DNA from: Rhodospirillaceae bacterium
GTDB taxonomy: Bacteria; Pseudomonadota; Alphaproteobacteria; Thalassobaculales; Thalassobaculaceae
Length of the DNA: 36,997 nucleotides
Direction of reading: 5' to 3'
NCBI GenBank assembly: GCA_002690995.1
Contig: NZGS01000118.1
Location: forward strand, 1-36,997
A program made the translations under genes and the position numbers. The notes under the pieces were generated by a model. That model had not been told where the DNA came from and did not search any database. It worked only from the letters and a program-made list of their open reading frames with translations. Shown here in pieces: positions 33,035 through 36,997 of the stretch (its first letter is position 1; the number at the start of each line of letters is the position of its first letter).

Positions 33035-34069
33035 TTATTGCGAGCCTCCCTCTATCACCTTTAGGCCCTCTAGGAACCTGTCTGCTTGCCAAGATGGAAT
33101 AACATAACTCCACTTATTTAGCTCACTGTAAGCAATTGTGTCTGCTAGATCTCGCAGAGCAATGTTTTTAAGAGCGTTTTCTTCAACTGAGAACTGTAAG
33201 ATTTTTCGACTATCACTTCTAAATAATTGCCCAGCTATTTTTGATCCTGAATATGCTTCAACTTCAAAATATAAAATAGATTGCCACTTTTCCGGTTTTT
33301 TCCGTGGCCACACGTCAACAAAGCTTAATTTGGTTAAGCTTTCAAAGAGGTTTTTAGCTACCTCCCGATCTAAATATCCGATGCCATCTCGATTTTGGTA
33401 GACAAATCCGCCGTTATCATTTGATCTCGCTAAGACCGCCGTATCACCCGGTTTTTCCCAAAGTTTTACCTTTTTTATTTCATTTGCCTCGACATTTAGA
33501 ATTCGTGTATCCAACCAAGATAACAGATCACTTGGGATATCGATACTTCCACTTGCCAACCAGGCTTGTTGTTCTTTTGGATGCCGGATAAAAGTTCCCT
33601 CGGCAATGCCAATATTATTCCGTCTAAATTGCGCGCCTAATATGCTTTCAGCCAATATTTCTCCATCGGCACCTTGCAGCTTAACAAAAACGGAATTTGC
33701 ATCAGCTTGTTGATAAGGCTCTACACCAATTTGATTAAATCTAGATGGCATTCTAGTCTTTACAGCAATTTTACGCATATCTGCCAATTGACTAATGACT
33801 TTTTGTATAAGTTTAGAAGATGCAGGATAATCAAATTTATCTTCGGCTACCCAAACAGATCCCTCGTTTTGCTTAAATTTTAGTTTGAGCCCCCCCGTTT
33901 CTATAAGTAGAACGTTTGCGGACTCTGGTTTAGCATTCAAGCGTGGAAAAACTATTACGTCATCGGCCGTTGTACGCTGATAATCTTCTGAACTGTTGAT
34001 AGAGTATAGAGCCGCTGTTGTGGAGAATACTGCTAGTAAAAACAGAATCAATGAAGGGTTTGGCCTCAT
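33035..34069 (-). CDS. DUF4340 domain protein, second copy
   Basis: This 344-residue protein has an N-terminal signal anchor (about 6-21) and a soluble periplasmic body. It is a diverged paralogue of 14100-15155: both have the anchor, a short beta-rich first domain (here W-V-A-E-D-K-F-D-Y-P-A) and a Q-Q-A-W-L-A-S-G motif followed by D-L-L-S-W-L. The frame opens at a TTG (34096), but ATG 34069 is preferred because it overlaps the GldG-like stop as TAATG, giving coupled translation, and puts the anchor at the N-terminus. Function unknown. Confidence 0.72.
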   Translation of the reverse strand: MRPNPSLILFLLAVFSTTAALYSINSSEDYQRTTADDVIVFPRLNAKPESANVLLIETGGLKLKFKQNEGSVWVAEDKFDYPASSKLIQKVISQLADMRKIAVKTRMPSRFNQIGVEPYQQADANSVFVKLQGADGEILAESILGAQFRRNNIGIAEGTFIRHPKEQQAWLASGSIDIPSDLLSWLDTRILNVEANEIKKVKLWEKPGDTAVLARSNDNGGFVYQNRDGIGYLDREVAKNLFESLTKLSFVDVWPRKKPEKWQSILYFEVEAYSGSKIAGQLFRSDSRKILQFSVEENALKNIALRDLADTIAYSELNKWSYVIPSWQADRFLEGLKVIEGGSQ

Positions 34070-35958
34070 TAACTTTCCCCAAAAGACTTGCGCCAATTAA
34101 TCACTCTCACAAGGTTTAGGCCAAAAATTAATAGTAAAAGTAAAGTTGGCACTGACCAAATGTTATAAAAAATAATTCTATTTTTTAGCTCGGTGATGTT
34201 TTCTTTGGCCGAAAATTGTACATCTCGCAATTCTTTTCTGGCCTTGATCATCTCATTCCGCTTTCTCTCCAACTCCATTTGCTGTTCTTTAGAGTAAACA
34301 ACCCCTTGCTTTATTTCTGTTCTTCGAACTTGGTCGATGAATTTTTTCCCATCTTCAATTTTCGAAAGTAATTTATTTTCTTTCTTACGGTATTTGATCT
34401 CAGCTTCTTGTTCCAATTTCTCGAGCAAAGTAAAGCGTCTTTTCAGTGTCCCTTTTCCCCGCAGTCCTATCATAGAAGATGTGCCTACCAATTGCTCAAG
34501 CGCATTCACAACAAGGTTCCCATTATTCGCGAGTGGGACCTTTAATGTTTGTCCTCCAAGGTTTTTATTTTCCAGCCATGCTTCATCGGCCAAAAGATCA
34601 GCGTCAGCAACTAAAACCACAGCAGACGGTTTTACACTGTCATTTAGATGCGGCATATTGTTGTCGCTGTCCACGTTTGCTACTGGCGCGCCAGTAGCAA
34701 AAGCCGTTTTAAAGCTGCCAGAAAGTCTAGCCATTAATACATTTTGCTCCGCTGTTTGTTGTAAGTTCGCTAGAATTTCAACGGGGTTGGGAGCGTACTC
34801 GATTTTTGATAGGTCTATAAAACCAGATTCTCTGCTCGCCAACAATATAGGTTGAAATTTCAAAGATTGCTGGGGAGAATGCTTAATATATCCTGCAGAT
34901 CGCAGGCTGATCCGAGACAAACCACTAGTTATAACCTCGTCGCTCACAAGACCACCCTCTTTTACATCAAACCAAACGGGATATTTTGTAGCAAAAATCC
35001 TATCATTTCTAGTCATTTGCACGTTAATAGCACCGCCCAAGTCACCAATCACTGTCCTTGTCGGAATTTCGATTCCCCAAGCGTTTAGTAATTTAGTAAA
35101 ATTATCGAGCCCTCGCGATCTAGGAACCGAAGGTTGGCCGTTTTTCGAAACATCAAGCGTTTCATTAAATGGATCTAAGAATGCTAGAACTCTTCCACCC
35201 CTCAGAATGAATTGATCAACAGCATATAGCGTCGTCTTCGATATTTCACCGGGTTCCGTTAAGACCAAAACATCTATGTCATTGCTGAAGCTTTTCACGT
35301 CCCCAAATAAAATTTGGACCGAAAAAAAGCGCTTTATTGTCTCCAGTATTGTCCAGGGGGGTACCCGTTGCGTTTTATCTCCGGAAATAGGTAGGTCGCC
35401 ATATATTGCGACGGTGCGCTTTTTTGTGTTTACCAAGTCAAAAATTAATCTGGTAAGTTCGTATTCTATCAAGTTATTTTGCTCTGGGGCAAAGTGAGGT
35501 ATGGTGTAAAAACCGTTCGTGCTGTTATGTCCAGTTAAACCAAAGAAAATCTGACTATTGCTGAGCACATCCGGAACAGCATGTATTCCATCGGAAACAG
35601 CTCGGTCCTCTTCAGGTGAGAACGGTTTTGGCACCATACGTTCAATTATTAGATTAGAGCCAGCCGCGAGTTTATATGTTTCTAAAAGCCCCTCTATTCG
35701 AAGCATTAAACTTATATAATCAGGGCCCAAAAGGCTTAGATTTTCAGACGTGTAAAAACGTAGCCGAATTGGCTCTTTAATACTTTCCAAAACCTCAATT
35801 GTAGCATCGGAGATGGAAAAAATTTTATCTTCAGTCAAATCCAACTGTACGGAGTTAAATAAACGACCGCCCCAGATGTTAACAGACACGAATAGCACGA
35901 AGAGAAATGCGATGTTCAGGTAACTGAAGAGCTTATTATGTTTCGAATAATGATGCAT
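34069..35958 (-). CDS. GldG-like ABC-type auxiliary protein, second copy
   Basis: This 629-residue paralogue of 12131-14083 has the same plan: N-terminal membrane helix (about 11-29), Q-L-D-L-T-E-D-K-I-F-S-I-S just after it, a large extracytoplasmic region with L-V-A-D-A-D-L-L-A-D-E-A-W, L-A-N-N-G-N-L-V-V-N-A and a G-L-R-G-K-G-T-L motif, then a charged coiled coil (about 530-595) and a C-terminal helix (about 597-617). It lacks the Lys/Asp-rich insertion of the first copy. It lies 11 bases after the permease gene and overlaps the DUF4340 gene by one base. Confidence 0.83.
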   Translation of the reverse strand: MHHYSKHNKLFSYLNIAFLFVLFVSVNIWGGRLFNSVQLDLTEDKIFSISDATIEVLESIKEPIRLRFYTSENLSLLGPDYISLMLRIEGLLETYKLAAGSNLIIERMVPKPFSPEEDRAVSDGIHAVPDVLSNSQIFFGLTGHNSTNGFYTIPHFAPEQNNLIEYELTRLIFDLVNTKKRTVAIYGDLPISGDKTQRVPPWTILETIKRFFSVQILFGDVKSFSNDIDVLVLTEPGEISKTTLYAVDQFILRGGRVLAFLDPFNETLDVSKNGQPSVPRSRGLDNFTKLLNAWGIEIPTRTVIGDLGGAINVQMTRNDRIFATKYPVWFDVKEGGLVSDEVITSGLSRISLRSAGYIKHSPQQSLKFQPILLASRESGFIDLSKIEYAPNPVEILANLQQTAEQNVLMARLSGSFKTAFATGAPVANVDSDNNMPHLNDSVKPSAVVLVADADLLADEAWLENKNLGGQTLKVPLANNGNLVVNALEQLVGTSSMIGLRGKGTLKRRFTLLEKLEQEAEIKYRKKENKLLSKIEDGKKFIDQVRRTEIKQGVVYSKEQQMELERKRNEMIKARKELRDVQFSAKENITELKNRIIFYNIWSVPTLLLLLIFGLNLVRVINWRKSFGES

Positions 35959-35969
35959 AACCCAAAGAA

Positions 35970-36701
35970 CTAAGCCTTTTTAATTGCGATTATTAAACTG
36001 TTAATCAAGAGCCCCATTGTAATAAGTGAGAAAAAATAAAGGAAATTCCTGAAATCAATAACGCCTTTCGAGATTTCGTTGAAATTTGACATCATGCTTA
36101 ATTGGCTAGCAGTCTCAGTTAGCCATTCTGGCGCCCATCCATGGAAAGAACCTTGTATTAATTCAACGCCAGTCATCATAGACAAGAAGCACATCGTAAC
36201 AGCAATTACAAATGCAACCGCTTGATTGCTTGTCATAGCGGATGCACAAGCACTTAATGTTAGAAATCCGCCTGCCATTAACCAACTAGCGCCATAGGTT
36301 GCAAATATAACGCCATTATCTGGATTACCAGTCAGATTTACCGTAATCCACAGAGGGAATGTTAAAAGTAAAACTACCCCTGAGTATATCCACGCTGCCA
36401 AAAATTTTCCCACTACAACCTCTATTATCTTAACAGGCAGACAAATAAGAAATTCGAAAGTTCCTAATTTAATTTCTTCTGCCCATAGTCTCATACCTAA
36501 AGCTGGCATTAGTAGAAGATGCAGCCACGGGTGGTATTGAAAAAATGCATTGAGATCAGCGACGCCACGATCGAAAAAGTGCCCGAAATAGAAGGTTAGA
36601 CCCGCCGATATTGCTACAAAGATAGCAGCCAGAATATATCCAAGTGACGAGCCAAAGTAACTAAAAAGTTCTCTACTGGTTATTACAAAAATGTTTCGCA
36701 T
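35970..36701 (-). CDS. ABC-2 type permease, GldF-like, second copy
   Basis: This 243-residue protein has about six membrane helices and M-R-L-W-A-E-E-I-K-L-G-T-F-E, V-V-G-K-F-L-A-A-W and P-D-N-G-V-I-F-A in common with the permease at 11396-12130. GGGAG upstream of ATG 36701 supports the start. It leads a minus-strand set with GldG-like and DUF4340 proteins. No ATPase gene is present upstream: the next elements on that strand are tRNA-Ala and the end of another gene. Its ATPase must be encoded elsewhere or be the one at 10678-11403. Confidence 0.85.
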   Translation of the reverse strand: MRNIFVITSRELFSYFGSSLGYILAAIFVAISAGLTFYFGHFFDRGVADLNAFFQYHPWLHLLLMPALGMRLWAEEIKLGTFEFLICLPVKIIEVVVGKFLAAWIYSGVVLLLTFPLWITVNLTGNPDNGVIFATYGASWLMAGGFLTLSACASAMTSNQAVAFVIAVTMCFLSMMTGVELIQGSFHGWAPEWLTETASQLSMMSNFNEISKGVIDFRNFLYFFSLITMGLLINSLIIAIKKA

Positions 36702-36760
36702 GATTATTTCACTCCCGTAGGGAGCAACTCATAGTTTCGCCTGCTCATATCTGGAAAGGG

Positions 36761-36775
36761 ACAAGAACTTCTTGT
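36761..36775. repeat. 15-bp perfect palindrome between tRNA-Ala and the permease gene
   Basis: The sequence ACAAGAACTTCTTGT is palindromic with seven-base arms around a central C. It lies nine bases past the tRNA-Ala CCA end and about 60 bases before the permease start. It could be an operator or a small hairpin separating the two transcripts. There is no T-run to make it an intrinsic terminator, and it does not match known LexA-type boxes that I can recall. Confidence 0.4.
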
Positions 36776-36783
36776 AAATTATT

Positions 36784-36859
<76 letters not shown>

Positions 36860-36934
36860 ACTATAAAATAACTAACTCAAACTTGTATCACTTTAAGATT
36901 TTTAGAGTTAGCTTGTTGAATACTAGTACTTCTT

Positions 36935-36997
36935 TTAATCTTCATCAATTAACTCTTCATCCACTTCCTCTTCTGAGATTAGCGGCTCATCCTCCAC
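36935..36997 (-). CDS. Acidic C-terminus of an unidentified protein (partial)
   Basis: The minus-strand frame entering from the right edge has 20 codons then TAA at 36935-36937. The tail is strongly acidic: V-E-D-E-P-L-I-S-E-E-E-V-D-E-E-L and ends I-D-E-D. Acidic tails of this kind are found on the small zinc-binding TIGR02300-family proteins of alphaproteobacteria, which I recall lying near a tRNA-Ala and aroA, but 20 residues are too few to assign it. A chance open frame is unlikely given the acidic bias and the tRNA directly downstream. Confidence 0.5.
   Translation of the reverse strand: MEDEPLISEEEVDEELIDED

Noticed and set aside
34337-34855. 172-codon plus-strand open frame
   Set aside because: It is antisense to the second GldG-like gene; the Ser/Phe-rich translation is typical of a shadow frame.

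Overview
The window reads as the chromosome of a fairly AT-rich, Gram-negative alphaproteobacterium, probably free-living and possibly marine. The clues are a complete alphaproteobacterial-type cytochrome c maturation operon ending in a CcmI/CycH-type protein, a CobL/CobI/CobJ/CobM-type cobalamin operon, CaiB-family CoA-transferases, and lipid A related genes. No phage, IS element, integrase, CRISPR array or rRNA is visible. Genes are dense, with many 1-11 bp overlaps and both strands used. The genus cannot be fixed from sequence alone.

Layout. 1-106 is the 5' end of a minus-strand ribF. 346-9161 is a cobalamin block: cobO, an unrelated minus-strand NAD(P)-dependent epimerase, then cobH-cobL-cobI-cbiG/cobJ-cobM on plus, converging on cobK and cbiD on minus. 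cobH carries one in-frame TGA exactly where its homologues have Arg, and the 250 bp before it look like a second gene split by a frameshift. The block has CbiD and a CbiG-CobJ fusion; CobF and CobG are not seen. 9278-10501 is a CaiB-type CoA-transferase. 10678-15155 is a four-gene Gld-like ABC system: ATPase, permease, GldG-like auxiliary protein and DUF4340 protein. 15188-17222 is a crotonase plus a second CoA-transferase on minus. 17492-24763 is a full ccmABCDEFGHI operon, including a 58-residue ccmD at 19671-19847. 24904-28460 is a candidate lipid A or envelope-glycan modification cluster: ArnT/PMT-like transferase, PAP2 phosphatase, polyprenyl-phosphate-sugar synthase-like GT2 and LABN membrane protein. 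28515-31389 holds a fluoroacetate-dehalogenase-like hydrolase, an SDR and a thiolase. 31570-32451 is a methylenetetrahydrofolate reductase-like protein. 32548-36701 (minus) is tadA preceded by a second permease/GldG-like/DUF4340 set with no ATPase beside it. A tRNA-Ala(GGC) and the acidic C-terminus of an unidentified protein close the window.

How the parts work together. The cob genes would cover the methylation and ring-contraction half of corrin synthesis plus adenosylation, provided cobH is functional. The ccm genes form a self-sufficient System I for covalent heme attachment. The two Gld-like sets share gene content and order, but only one has an ATPase, so a shared ATPase or a composite transporter is the most unusual system-level idea here. 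The four envelope genes fit a route in which a lipid-linked sugar is made in the cytoplasm, lipid A or its carrier is dephosphorylated, and the sugar is transferred in the periplasm.
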